In this document: positions 43,568 through 52,001 of the stretch, one piece after another
Position numbering within the stretch: the stretch's first letter is position 1
Layout of the letters: every line of letters begins with the position of its first letter
Source of the DNA: Daejeonella sp. H1SJ63
GTDB lineage: Bacteria > Bacteroidota > Bacteroidia > Sphingobacteriales > Sphingobacteriaceae
NCBI RefSeq assembly: GCF_029360775.1
Contig: NZ_JARKMZ010000041.1
Coordinates: 46,439 to 110,438, forward strand
Direction of reading: 5' to 3'
DNA: 64,000 nt
Translations under genes and position numbers: made by a program
Notes under the pieces: model-generated
Databases searched by the model: none
Told to the model about the DNA's origin: nothing
What the model saw: only the letters and a program-made list of their open reading frames with translations

Positions 43568-45616
43568 TTACCAGATTCTGATGCGGTCTTCCGGCTTTTT
43601 ATAAAGTTTATTGTCAGGTTTAACATCAAATGCCTCATACCATGCATCCATGTTAACAGGGGCGCCAATTGTGCGGTATTGGCCCGGCGAATGTGGATCA
43701 ACAACAATTAACTGAGCTGCAGACTCGTTCAGGATATTACCCTTCCATACCTGTGCCCATGATAGGAAGAATCGCTGATCGGGCGTAAATCCATCAATTT
43801 TTGTAGGACTTTTTCCCTGTCCGGTCATTTTGAATGCTTCGTAGGCTGCATTTAAACCTCCTAAATCTCCGATATTTTCTCCAAGCGTTAATTTACCATT
43901 AACATGAAGGGTATCAAGTACAGTATAGTCATTAAACTGCTTTTCTAATGCAGTAGCTTTTTCTTTGAACTTTACTCTGTCTTCATCAGTCCACCAGTTA
44001 CGTAAAGTTCCGTCTTTGTCATACTGACTGCCCTGATCATCAAAACCATGCGAGATCTCATGACCAATAACGGCACCAATACCACCATAATTTACTGCAT
44101 CATCTGCATTTGGATCGAAGAATGGGAACTGCAGAATACCAGCCGGGAAAACAATCTCATTATTAACCGGGTTGTAATAAGCATTTACAGTAGGAGGGGT
44201 CATACCCCAGCGGGTTTTATCAACAGGTTTACCTAACTGATTGACCATGTCATTATAGCTCCAGGCGCTTGCATTTTTTAAGTTTGCGAAAAATGTGTTT
44301 TTGTTGATTTCAAGTCCCTCATAATTTTTCCATTTGTCGGGATATGCAATCTTTGGAGTGAAGGCATGTAATTTATCCAGAGCTTTCTGCTTGGTAACAT
44401 CGCTCATCCAGTCAAGATTTTTTATTCTGATCTCATAAGCTTTCACCAGATTGGATACCAGTTCCTGCATTCTTGCTTTGGCTTCAGGCTTGAAGTGCTT
44501 GTTTACGTATAATTGTCCAAGCAGGTCGCCAACTGTTCCGTCAGTTAGTGAAGATACTCGCTGCCAGCGGGGAGTTTGAACCCGCTGACCTGTGATTACC
44601 TGGTTGTAAGCAAAGGTTGCATTGACAAAGTCTGAACTCAGATAAGGAGCAGCTGATTTTAATACATTCCACTGAAGGTAGGTTTTAAGCTCATTTACAG
44701 GAGTACTGCCAAGTAAGCTGTTCAGCTCAGTGAAAAATTTTGGAGAATTTACAAGAACAGTATCTTGTCCGTTAACTTTCATCAATGGCATTAATGAAAC
44801 CCAATTCAGGTTAGATGTAGTCTTACCCAGGTCAGCAATAGGGAATTTATTGTATGTCTTATAGGGATCACGCATTTCAACACGGCTCATTTGTGCTGCT
44901 GCAAGTGTTTTCTCGATGCTGAAGATTATCCCGGCATTCTTTTCTGCTTCAGTTTGTGATGTACCTGTCAGGGTAAATAATGTAGTAATATATTGTTTAA
45001 GTGCATCCTGTATCTTCAGGCTTCTGGCATCATTTTTCAGATAAAAGTCTCTGTCGCCAAGAGTGGTGCCTCCCTGAAATAGTTGCGGGACAATATTTTT
45101 TACATTTTTTCTATCCTGACCAACAAAGAATCCAAAGAAAGGAGAACCGGCACCGGTAGTTCTCATAACGGCTGCATGTTCAACAATTTCCTGCAAGTCA
45201 GAAAGCTGATTTATCTTTTCAAGGTCTGCCAAGATAGGAGAGTGTCCAAGTTTTTCAATGATTATACTATCCATTCCTGCAGAATAAAAATCTCCAACCC
45301 TTCTTTCTATTGATCCGGGTGCAGCCTTTTTGTTGTTTGCGGCATCGTTCAGAATGGTCTTAACAGCATTGATGTTGAAGTCGCGTAATTTGTTAAAACT
45401 ACCCCAGCGGGTTTCTTTAGGTGGAACCGGATTGTTTTTAATCCATGTACCACTTGCGTAATTGTAAAAATCATTCCCGGGATTTTTACTCAGATCCATA
45501 TCTGCTTTATCTATGAAGACCTGCTTTTTTACAGGTTTGGAGTCATGCTGAGCATAAGTTTGAACAGAAAGCAAACACATAGCAGCAGACAGTAAAACAC
45601 TTGAATAATTCATCAT
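43568..45616 (-). CDS. M13-family (neprilysin/PepO-like) metallopeptidase
   Basis: 682 residues with a signal peptide (about 1-22, ending TYAQ), so exported. The zinc motif HEISH is at 519-523 within GAVIGHEISHGFDDQG, and ENIGDLGGLNAAYEAFK downstream supplies the third ligand Glu. NAYYNPVNNEIVFPAGILQFPFF is the substrate-binding signature, and the C-terminus DNKLYKKPEDRIRIW is typical of the family. M13 enzymes cut oligopeptides. A good -7 box lies 31 bases upstream and a strong terminator follows, so this is a monocistronic gene. Confidence 0.95.
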   Translation of the reverse strand: MMNYSSVLLSAAMCLLSVQTYAQHDSKPVKKQVFIDKADMDLSKNPGNDFYNYASGTWIKNNPVPPKETRWGSFNKLRDFNINAVKTILNDAANNKKAAPGSIERRVGDFYSAGMDSIIIEKLGHSPILADLEKINQLSDLQEIVEHAAVMRTTGAGSPFFGFFVGQDRKNVKNIVPQLFQGGTTLGDRDFYLKNDARSLKIQDALKQYITTLFTLTGTSQTEAEKNAGIIFSIEKTLAAAQMSRVEMRDPYKTYNKFPIADLGKTTSNLNWVSLMPLMKVNGQDTVLVNSPKFFTELNSLLGSTPVNELKTYLQWNVLKSAAPYLSSDFVNATFAYNQVITGQRVQTPRWQRVSSLTDGTVGDLLGQLYVNKHFKPEAKARMQELVSNLVKAYEIRIKNLDWMSDVTKQKALDKLHAFTPKIAYPDKWKNYEGLEINKNTFFANLKNASAWSYNDMVNQLGKPVDKTRWGMTPPTVNAYYNPVNNEIVFPAGILQFPFFDPNADDAVNYGGIGAVIGHEISHGFDDQGSQYDKDGTLRNWWTDEDRVKFKEKATALEKQFNDYTVLDTLHVNGKLTLGENIGDLGGLNAAYEAFKMTGQGKSPTKIDGFTPDQRFFLSWAQVWKGNILNESAAQLIVVDPHSPGQYRTIGAPVNMDAWYEAFDVKPDNKLYKKPEDRIRIW

Positions 45617-45944
45617 TTTATATTTTCTGGTTAGTGAAATAGAGCTGCAAAAATAAGCGATATACAGATTAAGATAAAATTACTCGTAGTAAATAAAAGG
45701 TGTTAAAGGTTTAATATTAAGCATGAGTCAGGCCAGATTGCTAAAAAAATATCGTTTCTTATGCCCAGGGATAGTTTTTATTCCATTTTTCTTTTCCTGA
45801 AACAGGAGTGATTTTCTTTTCTCCCGTTTTGAAGAAGCGCTCAGAGCTGAGCTCAGGAAAGCAAAAAACACATAATTCTGAAAAATCAGCACAGAAAATA
45901 CCTCTCAAAAACGTATTTTTACCGTTTTAATTCCCTTTTGGCAA
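45617..45944. other. Divergent M13 / valS intergenic region
   Basis: About 328 bases with no gene. It holds the M13 promoter box, a small perfect hairpin (TCCTG, AAA, CAGGA at 45795-45807) and a ten-base palindrome CTGAGCTCAG close downstream. I see no T-box or other aminoacyl-tRNA-type leader in front of valS. A near-match -7 box (TATTTTTA) lies about 25 bases before the valS ATG. Confidence 0.45.
45648..45655 (-). promoter_or_regulatory. -7 box for the M13 peptidase gene
   Basis: The minus strand reads TATTTTTG, an exact TAnnTTTG match, 31 bases before the ATG at 45616. Confidence 0.5.
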
Positions 45945-48572
45945 ATGAGTATTCCTAAAACGTACAATCCGAGAGACACAGAGGATAAATGGTATAAATA
46001 TTGGTTAGATAAGAAATTTTTTCGTTCTGTACCTGATGAGCGCGAACCTTATACCATAGTCATACCTCCGCCAAATGTTACCGGAGTATTACACATGGGG
46101 CACATGCTTAACAATACTATTCAGGATGTACTGATTCGTCGTGCCCGTATGCAGGGAAAAAATGCCTGCTGGGTGCCTGGAACCGATCATGCTTCAATTG
46201 CTACTGAAGCAAAGGTGGTAGCTTTACTGAAGGAGAGGGGTATAGAGAAGAAAGATGTTAGCCGTGAGGAATTCCTGAACTATGCCTATGAGTGGAAAGA
46301 CAAGTATGGCGGGATCATACTTAAGCAATTAGAGAAGCTGGGAGCTTCATGCGACTGGGACAGAACCCGGTTTACCATGGAGGAAGATCTTTCAGAAGCA
46401 GTTATTGATACCTTTATTCATCTCTACAAGAAGGGTTGGGTGTACCGTGGAATCCGAATGGTAAACTGGGATCCCAAAGGGATGACCGCAGTATCTGATG
46501 AAGAGGTAGTCAGGAAAGAAGTTAACCAAAAACTTTACTATATCAGATATAAGGTGAATAACTCATCTGAAGATGATTATATAACGGTTGCTACTACCCG
46601 TCCTGAGACAATTATGGCCGATACAGCCATCTGTATCAATCCGAATGATCCAAGATTTCAGCATCTGAAAGGTAAATCAGTTTCCATTCCTTTGATCGGG
46701 CGTGAGATTCCGGTTATTGAAGATGATTATGTGGATATGGAGTTTGGAACAGGTTGTTTAAAGGTTACACCTGCGCACGATCTGAATGATTATGAGTTAG
46801 GGGTAAAGCATAAGCTTCAGGTTATCGATATTCTGAATGATAATGGTACACTGAATGAAAAAGCAGAAATTTTAGTAGGTGAGGATCGTTTTGCGGCAAG
46901 AAAGAAAATTGCTGTTTTACTTGAAGAGAGTGGAAATCTTGAAAAGGTTGAAGATTATAAATCCCAGATCGGGTTTTCAGAACGGACCGATGCAGCTATA
47001 GAACCTAAGCTTTCCATGCAATGGTTCTGCAAAATGTCTGAAATGTCAGGACCCGCTCTGGATTATGTTCTGAATGGTGAAATTAAATTGATTCCGGAGA
47101 AGTTTATCAATACGTATAAACACTGGATGGAGAATGTGAAGGATTGGTGCATCAGCAGGCAATTATGGTGGGGTCAACGTATTCCGGCATGGTATAATGC
47201 AAAAGGAGAGTGGGTTGTAGCTAAAAGCAGAGAAGAAGCTGTTTTACAGTTTAAAGAACAATATCCTGATTCCGACTCGTCTGTGATTAGCCAGGATGAA
47301 GACGTTGTAGATACCTGGTTTTCCTCGTGGTTATGGCCAATATCTGTTTTTGACGGATTTAAGGATCCTGAAAATGAAGATATCAATTACTATTACCCTA
47401 CTAATGACCTCGTTACCGCACCTGAGATTTTATTCTTCTGGGTAGCGAGAATGATTATGGCCGGACATGAGTTCAGAGGAGAAGTGCCTTTCAGAAATGT
47501 GTATCTGACCGGTATTGTTCGTGATAAGCAGGGGCGCAAGATGTCTAAATCATTGGGTAATTCCCCTGATCCTATCGGTCTGATCGATACCTATGGAGCT
47601 GATGGTGTGAGAGTTGGAATGTTGCTATGTTCGCCGGCAGGTAACGACCTGATGTTTGATGAGAGCTATTGTGAACAGGGCAGAAATTTTGCCAATAAGA
47701 TATGGAATGCTTTCAGACTGGTAAAAGGCTGGGAAACAGACAGCAGTCTTCCAAATACAAATCAACAGGCAATCAGCTGGTTTGAATCTGCTTTCAATAA
47801 TGCCTTAACTGATATTGAATCTAATTACAGTCAATATCGCCTTTCAGAGGCACTTATGGGTATTTATAAATTGGTATGGGACGATTTCTGTGCATGGTAT
47901 CTTGAAATGATAAAGCCGGCCTATCAGCAGCCGATTGATGCTGAAACATATCGTATAACGATTGGGTTCTTTGAGCGTATTTTAAAACTTTTACATCCAT
48001 TGATGCCTTTCTTAACCGAAGAATTATGGCATGATGATCTGTTTGAAGAAAGAACGGAAATGGAATGCTGCATCGTTGCAGCATATCCTGTAGCCGAGAA
48101 GGTTGATACTGCTTTGTTGGCTGATTTTGATATAGTTAAACAGGTTATTTCAGAGATCAGAAATATCAGAAATACCAAGCAGATATCGCCTAAAGAAGCC
48201 CTGACTTTGTCTGTTAAGGCAAATTCAGAGCTTGTTTATAAGGATTATGTAAATATTATTCATAAACTGGCTAATATCAGTGAGGTAAATTTTATTGGTG
48301 AGCCAATTCCGGGTGCCGGAGCATTTATGGCAGGTAAGGATGAATTTTTTGTACCCCTTGAAAATAATATTGATGCCGGTGCAGAACGCGAGCGTATCGG
48401 CAAGGAAATAGAGTACCTTCAGGGATTTCTGAAGTCGGTAGAAGCTAAACTGTCAAATGAACGTTTTGTTCAGAATGCAAAAGCAGAGATTGTTGAAAAT
48501 GAACGTCGTAAGAAAGACGATGCTCTGTCTAAGATCGCAATCCTGGAAGCAGGACTGAAGTCATTACAATAA
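45945..48572 (+). CDS. valS: Valyl-tRNA synthetase
   Basis: 875 residues. The class I HIGH motif is PPNVTGVLHMGHML (HMGH at about 50-53) and KMSKS is at about 532-536 in GRKMSKSLGNSPDP. Between them lies the editing CP1 domain with VATTRPETIMADTAI and the CLKVTPAHDLNDYELG segment. CP2 motifs include WCISRQLWWGQRIPAW and DVVDTWFSSWLWP. The C-terminus has the anticodon-binding domain and a coiled coil (GAERERIGKEIEYLQGFLKSVEAKL) characteristic of ValRS. It charges tRNA-Val and edits Thr. Identification is secure. Confidence 0.97.
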   Translation: MSIPKTYNPRDTEDKWYKYWLDKKFFRSVPDEREPYTIVIPPPNVTGVLHMGHMLNNTIQDVLIRRARMQGKNACWVPGTDHASIATEAKVVALLKERGIEKKDVSREEFLNYAYEWKDKYGGIILKQLEKLGASCDWDRTRFTMEEDLSEAVIDTFIHLYKKGWVYRGIRMVNWDPKGMTAVSDEEVVRKEVNQKLYYIRYKVNNSSEDDYITVATTRPETIMADTAICINPNDPRFQHLKGKSVSIPLIGREIPVIEDDYVDMEFGTGCLKVTPAHDLNDYELGVKHKLQVIDILNDNGTLNEKAEILVGEDRFAARKKIAVLLEESGNLEKVEDYKSQIGFSERTDAAIEPKLSMQWFCKMSEMSGPALDYVLNGEIKLIPEKFINTYKHWMENVKDWCISRQLWWGQRIPAWYNAKGEWVVAKSREEAVLQFKEQYPDSDSSVISQDEDVVDTWFSSWLWPISVFDGFKDPENEDINYYYPTNDLVTAPEILFFWVARMIMAGHEFRGEVPFRNVYLTGIVRDKQGRKMSKSLGNSPDPIGLIDTYGADGVRVGMLLCSPAGNDLMFDESYCEQGRNFANKIWNAFRLVKGWETDSSLPNTNQQAISWFESAFNNALTDIESNYSQYRLSEALMGIYKLVWDDFCAWYLEMIKPAYQQPIDAETYRITIGFFERILKLLHPLMPFLTEELWHDDLFEERTEMECCIVAAYPVAEKVDTALLADFDIVKQVISEIRNIRNTKQISPKEALTLSVKANSELVYKDYVNIIHKLANISEVNFIGEPIPGAGAFMAGKDEFFVPLENNIDAGAERERIGKEIEYLQGFLKSVEAKLSNERFVQNAKAEIVENERRKKDDALSKIAILEAGLKSLQ

Positions 48573-48616
48573 ATTAATTGAAATAAATTTTAAGGCTGGC
48601 GGGGTTTAAAATTCTG

Positions 48617-49051
48617 TCAGCTTTTTAATGTTCTGATCTTTTCTTTGATCTCCCAGCGCTTTGTTTCATTTCTGATTGCATTTAAGTAAAGAACATGAAT
48701 CTTTTCATCGGTATGTACTCTTAATTCACAAAATTTGGTGCTGATATAGGTAATATCCTTTACACATACCTTTATAATTTCATTTTTTTCGGCATCGAAA
48801 TAATTTAATGATTCATTGTTTATTTCAACGAAGGGTACTTTTTGATATTTCTGAAAATAAGAGAAAATAAGTAGAAAAAGTATTAAGCTCAGGGTCAAAT
48901 TCATGGTTATAACCGCAATATATTCAAAATTATAGCCAATGATATTCAGAACCAGAATAAGAGTAATGACAATAGAAAACTTCCAATAAGGGACTTCTGT
49001 TCTTAATGAACGATAATTACTGATATAATACTGATAAGTCATAATGATCAA
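48617..49051 (-). CDS. Membrane protein with two spans and a soluble C-terminal domain
   Basis: 144 residues. Two hydrophobic spans lie near 25-42 (FSIVITLILVLNIIGYNF) and 45-65 (IAVITMNLTLSLILFLLIFSY). A cytoplasmic strand-rich tail follows (VPFVEINNESLNYFDAEKNEIIKVCVKDITYIS, ELRVHTDEKIHVLYLN) that resembles bacterial PH-like (YcxB-type) domains in layout. I do not recognise it firmly. It converges on valS and is separated from arsM by a strong hairpin, so it is a separate unit. The function is unknown. Confidence 0.62.
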   Translation of the reverse strand: MIIMTYQYYISNYRSLRTEVPYWKFSIVITLILVLNIIGYNFEYIAVITMNLTLSLILFLLIFSYFQKYQKVPFVEINNESLNYFDAEKNEIIKVCVKDITYISTKFCELRVHTDEKIHVLYLNAIRNETKRWEIKEKIRTLKS

Positions 49052-49119
49052 TCTTTTTCCATTGATACGTGGATTGAGTAAAAAAGGTTTTGAAAATGAC
49101 TGATTATCAGGCTGGTTTT

Positions 49120-49156
49120 ATAAGCCGGCCAGCTTTTACAAAGCTAGCCGGCTTAT
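49120..49156 (-). terminator. Hairpin terminator after arsM
   Basis: Sixteen-base arms (49120-49135 and 49141-49156) pair with one mismatch around a five-base loop, starting 7 bases after the arsM stop. The stem is very GC-rich in the middle; the following T tract is short, so termination strength is uncertain. Its symmetry would also let it act from the plus side. Confidence 0.72.
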
Positions 49157-49162
49157 ATAATC

Positions 49163-50008
49163 TTAGCAACAACCTCCGCCAGGTGTACATGCAGCCGGCT
49201 CTTTCGGCTTTTCTGCATACACGCTGATACTGAATATGCCGGTTTCCCCTGATTTGAATGCTTCAAGTTCAGCTGCTGAAAGATAATTTGCAAGGATATC
49301 ATCCGGAATGATGATAGCTTTCTCTTTTTGGATTTTAATATTACTGAAACCATTGATTTTGATCAGTTCCATATAAGTATCTTTCTGAACAGCTCCTGAA
49401 ACGCAACCTGCATACATTTCAGCAGTATTTCTTAACTGATCAGGAAGATTTCCCTGAAGTACAACATCTGATATACTGAAGTGCCCGCCGGGCTTTAAAA
49501 CTCTGTATATCTCAGCGAAAACATTGTTCTTGTTTGGTACAAGGTTAAGAACGCAATTGCTGACTATTACATCTGCTGTATTTGCACTTACCGGCATGTG
49601 CTCTATATCTCCCTGACGGAATTCAACATTGTTGAAGTTTAGCTTTTCGGCGTTCTCACGTGCCTTATTGATCATAGCATCTGTAAAGTCAATTCCAATC
49701 ACTTTACCGCTTTCACCGGTTTCAGCTCTTGCAATAAAGCAATCATTTCCGGCACCTGAACCCAGATCTATAACTACATCTCCCTTTTTGATTGCGGCAA
49801 ACTGTGTAGGTAAGCCACAACCAAGACCCAGATCAGCATCCGGATTATAACCGTTCATTTCTGTGTAATCATCACTCATAATATTATAAACTTCGGTACT
49901 GCATGATCCGGCGCCGCAGCAGGATGACTGGTTGGTGGTCTTATCCTGTAAAGCAATCTCGCTGTACTTCTGTTTTACCATTTCTTTGATTTCTGATTCC
50001 GTTTTCAT
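49163..50008 (-). CDS. arsM: Arsenite S-adenosylmethionine methyltransferase
   Basis: 281 residues. The SAM motif VIDLGSGAGNDCF (about 79-91) and the three arsenic-binding cysteines of the ArsM family are present. Cys64 is in LGLGCGLPT, Cys152 in VSNCVLNLVPNK and Cys202 in AGCVSGA. The 50-residue spacing of the last pair equals that of algal ArsM. The C-terminus ends CTPGGGCC and the N-terminus has SSCCGAGSC, extra thiol clusters that may shuttle As(III). It methylates arsenite, giving resistance. It lies 62 bases downstream of arsR with a second copy of the operator in the gap. Confidence 0.93.
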   Translation of the reverse strand: MKTESEIKEMVKQKYSEIALQDKTTNQSSCCGAGSCSTEVYNIMSDDYTEMNGYNPDADLGLGCGLPTQFAAIKKGDVVIDLGSGAGNDCFIARAETGESGKVIGIDFTDAMINKARENAEKLNFNNVEFRQGDIEHMPVSANTADVIVSNCVLNLVPNKNNVFAEIYRVLKPGGHFSISDVVLQGNLPDQLRNTAEMYAGCVSGAVQKDTYMELIKINGFSNIKIQKEKAIIIPDDILANYLSAAELEAFKSGETGIFSISVYAEKPKEPAACTPGGGCC

Positions 50009-50036
50009 TGTATTTATAATTTATTGTTAATGTTCT

Positions 50037-50052
50037 ATTGTAATATTGCGAT
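50037..50052. promoter_or_regulatory. ArsR operator copy 2, in the arsR-arsM gap
   Basis: ATTGTAATATTGCGAT on the plus strand equals, apart from one base, the reverse complement of the copy upstream of arsR (50406-50421). It lies in the 62-base gap before arsM, so ArsR may also control arsM from here. Confidence 0.55.
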
Positions 50053-50070
50053 AATATATTTTAAATTTTT

Positions 50071-50400
50071 TTAACAGCAATTTTCCCTGCAAAGTCCCGA
50101 GGAAAAGAAGTCGGCAGTTAAGTCTCTTATCATTTCCCATTTCTGAGGATCCAGACAATAGCAAACACTTGTACCCTCAATTGTTCCTTTGATAATTCCG
50201 GCATTCTTAAGCTCTTTAAGATGCTGTGATATGGTTGCCTGTGCTAATCCGAGTTCATCAACCAGGTCGCCGCAGATACAGACTTTTGATTGAATGATAT
50301 ACTGTATGATTGCAATGCGGGCAGGGTGGGCAAGCGCTTTTAGCAATTGTGCAAGCTCATTTTGCTCTTTTGTAAATATTTCAGATTTCGTTAGTCCCAT
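50071..50400 (-). CDS. arsR: ArsR/SmtB-family metalloregulator
   Basis: 109 residues from the ATG at 50400. The open frame extends four codons further to a TTG, but that TTG lies inside the operator palindrome, so the ATG is preferred. Winged helix: LAHPARIAIIQYII, then VCICGDLVDELGLAQATISQHLKELKNAGIIKGTIEGTSVCYCL. CICGDL (Cys41 and Cys43) matches the inducer-binding position of classic ArsR (CVCDLC), and a C-terminal cluster GLCRENCC adds three thiols. It should repress itself and arsM and release on arsenite or antimonite. Confidence 0.93.
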   Translation of the reverse strand: MGLTKSEIFTKEQNELAQLLKALAHPARIAIIQYIIQSKVCICGDLVDELGLAQATISQHLKELKNAGIIKGTIEGTSVCYCLDPQKWEMIRDLTADFFSSGLCRENCC

Positions 50401-50800
50401 ATTATATCGCAATATTACGATTAATAATTGTATTCTGCAAATTTTTTTAATTTTAATTCATTCGAATCACATTGATGGATTGGAGTATCAGGTAAATAGA
50501 TGAGGTATATTTTAGAAATGGCTTACAAAATTATCCGCGAATACACTTAAAATAAGTTGTCTGGCAATTACTCCGTCAGTAATTCAATCACAGAACATAT
50601 TCTTTAAGTCCAATTGCCGGATGTTTTGGGCATTTAGAATTCACTTTGGGAAATGGGTTCTGATGGTTTTAGATCTTTCAGCCTGATCATACTGGTATGT
50701 TTATTGGGGAAGGAGATTGAGAGTGATCTGGCTTCCGGATTCTTAGTGTTCATCAAAAGATACTTGTTTTAACCCGGCTTATACGGTCGTTAGTTCTTTC
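50401..50800. other. Intergenic region between desaturase and arsR
   Basis: About 400 bases with no gene. The arsR end holds the operator. Farther left-to-right is a loosely spaced inverted repeat (CTGGCAATT at 50561-50569 against AATTGCCGG at 50612-50620) of unknown meaning. No clear terminator follows the desaturase gene. Confidence 0.4.
50406..50421. promoter_or_regulatory. ArsR operator copy 1, upstream of arsR
   Basis: ATCGCAATATTACGAT is palindromic except for one base pair, five bases from each end, and lies 5 bases upstream of the arsR ATG. Size and position suit an ArsR-family operator. Confidence 0.6.
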
Positions 50801-51538
50801 TTAAACATATTTCTTAAATTTAATAATTCCCATCATGTGCATGAGTTTCATAATAGGGTAAACCGGATCAAACTCAAACCATTTTTTAGCAAAATTAGCC
50901 GAGTTTGGGTAACGGTGATGATTATTCTGGAACAGTTCTCCAAGCATCAGTAAATCAACCGGACTTGTATTTCTGGATTGATCATTATTATCAAAATTTG
51001 AATAGCCGTATTTATGCCCGCACCAGTTTACGATGGCTCCATGCAATGGCCCCATCAGATAATGAATTGGTAGCAGAATATACATCCATTCAGATCCTTT
51101 AGGTACGAATTCAACATAATACCAGGTATATGCTGCTCCGAATAATAACCTTGAGGCAATGGATGAGCCTATTCTGTCAATTAGCGGCCACTCCGGATAA
51201 TATCCCTGAAAGCGTGCTTCCGGATCTTTACTGCGCTTTAAATGATCACGGAAGGTGATAATAGTGGCTTTCATCAACTGAAAAACATCCGTAAAGAAAT
51301 GAGGCGAGTGCGGATCTTTCTCCGTATCACTGTAGGCATGGTGCTCTCTGTGCATCATCGCATATGCCCGGGGATTTAAGAATGAGGCTCCTTCAAAGAT
51401 AAATGCCATGAAATAAAAAATACGCTCCCAGCCTTTTGACATGGTAAACATCCGATGCGAAGCGTACCGGTGCTGGAAAAAAGTTTGAAAGAACAGAGAA
51501 AGAAACCAATGGGCAATAAAAAATATCAGAATGGCCAT
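50801..51538 (-). CDS. Acyl-lipid/acyl-CoA fatty-acid desaturase
   Basis: 245 residues. The three histidine boxes of the membrane di-iron desaturase family are present: HRYASH at about 23-28, HREHH near 64-68 in AMMHREHHAYSDTEKDPHSPHFF, and NNHHRYP near 205. Hydrophobic spans lie between them, and WCGHKYG adds the conserved His before the third box. This order suits delta-9-type desaturases that put a double bond into saturated acyl chains for membrane fluidity. The short length means no fused cytochrome b5. The leader on the minus strand contains a six-base hairpin (AAGGTG against CACCTT). Confidence 0.86.
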   Translation of the reverse strand: MAILIFFIAHWFLSLFFQTFFQHRYASHRMFTMSKGWERIFYFMAFIFEGASFLNPRAYAMMHREHHAYSDTEKDPHSPHFFTDVFQLMKATIITFRDHLKRSKDPEARFQGYYPEWPLIDRIGSSIASRLLFGAAYTWYYVEFVPKGSEWMYILLPIHYLMGPLHGAIVNWCGHKYGYSNFDNNDQSRNTSPVDLLMLGELFQNNHHRYPNSANFAKKWFEFDPVYPIMKLMHMMGIIKFKKYV

Positions 51539-52001
51539 AAAATATCAAAAGGTGTTATACACAAGTAATGGCCACCTTGTAAGAGATGAATTTAGAACGA
51601 GTGAGGGTTAATCAGATTTGAAAACAGAAAAATACTAAATATTCCTGCCGGAAGGCAATTTATCCTGAGATAGCTTACCCTGTTGGTTCTAAAGATAAGA
51701 TAATAATCTAAATCCGGAGCGAAAACATTTATTCGAAACCGGCTGTCAGGGTAGTGAATCCCTTTTATATGTGCTGTGGGTATCTTGCTTAAGAGAATAT
51801 CCGGTTTGATTTCTTCCCGACTTGTATCAGCATGCTATGTAACCTATTGATAATTAATCACACAAATATTGGATAATCTGCATGTGCTATGTACTTATTA
51901 CTCAGGTATTATATAATTTATGTACTGTTAATGCAATTTAACAGATTGAAGTAAAATAACAAACCCCCGCCATAATGACGAGGGTTTGTTTGACTATTGA
52001 A
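51539..52001. other. Intergenic region between SusD and desaturase genes
   Basis: About 463 bases without a gene. It contains the desaturase leader with a six-base hairpin (51546-51577 region) and the SusD terminator at the right end. In between I see only AT-rich sequence with short repeats (GCTATGTA occurs twice near 51835 and 51887). Confidence 0.4.
51952..51990 (-). terminator. Terminator after the SusC/SusD genes
   Basis: Twelve-base arms (51958-51969 and 51979-51990, one wobble pair) around a nine-base loop, beginning about 12 bases after the SusD stop and followed on the minus strand by a T-rich tract. The stem is good in both directions. Confidence 0.82.

Noticed and set aside
45700..45944. 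T-box-like leader before valS
   Set aside because: I see no T-box sequence, specifier loop or terminator/antiterminator pair; only small isolated palindromes.
50561..50620. Loosely spaced inverted repeat CTGGCAATT/AATTGCCGG
   Set aside because: The 42-base spacer, one mismatch and no nearby start or stop make a functional role unsupported.
51541..51565. Sigma-54-like GTGGCC...TTGT upstream of the desaturase
   Set aside because: The GG-to-GC spacing is one base short and the -12 GC is absent.
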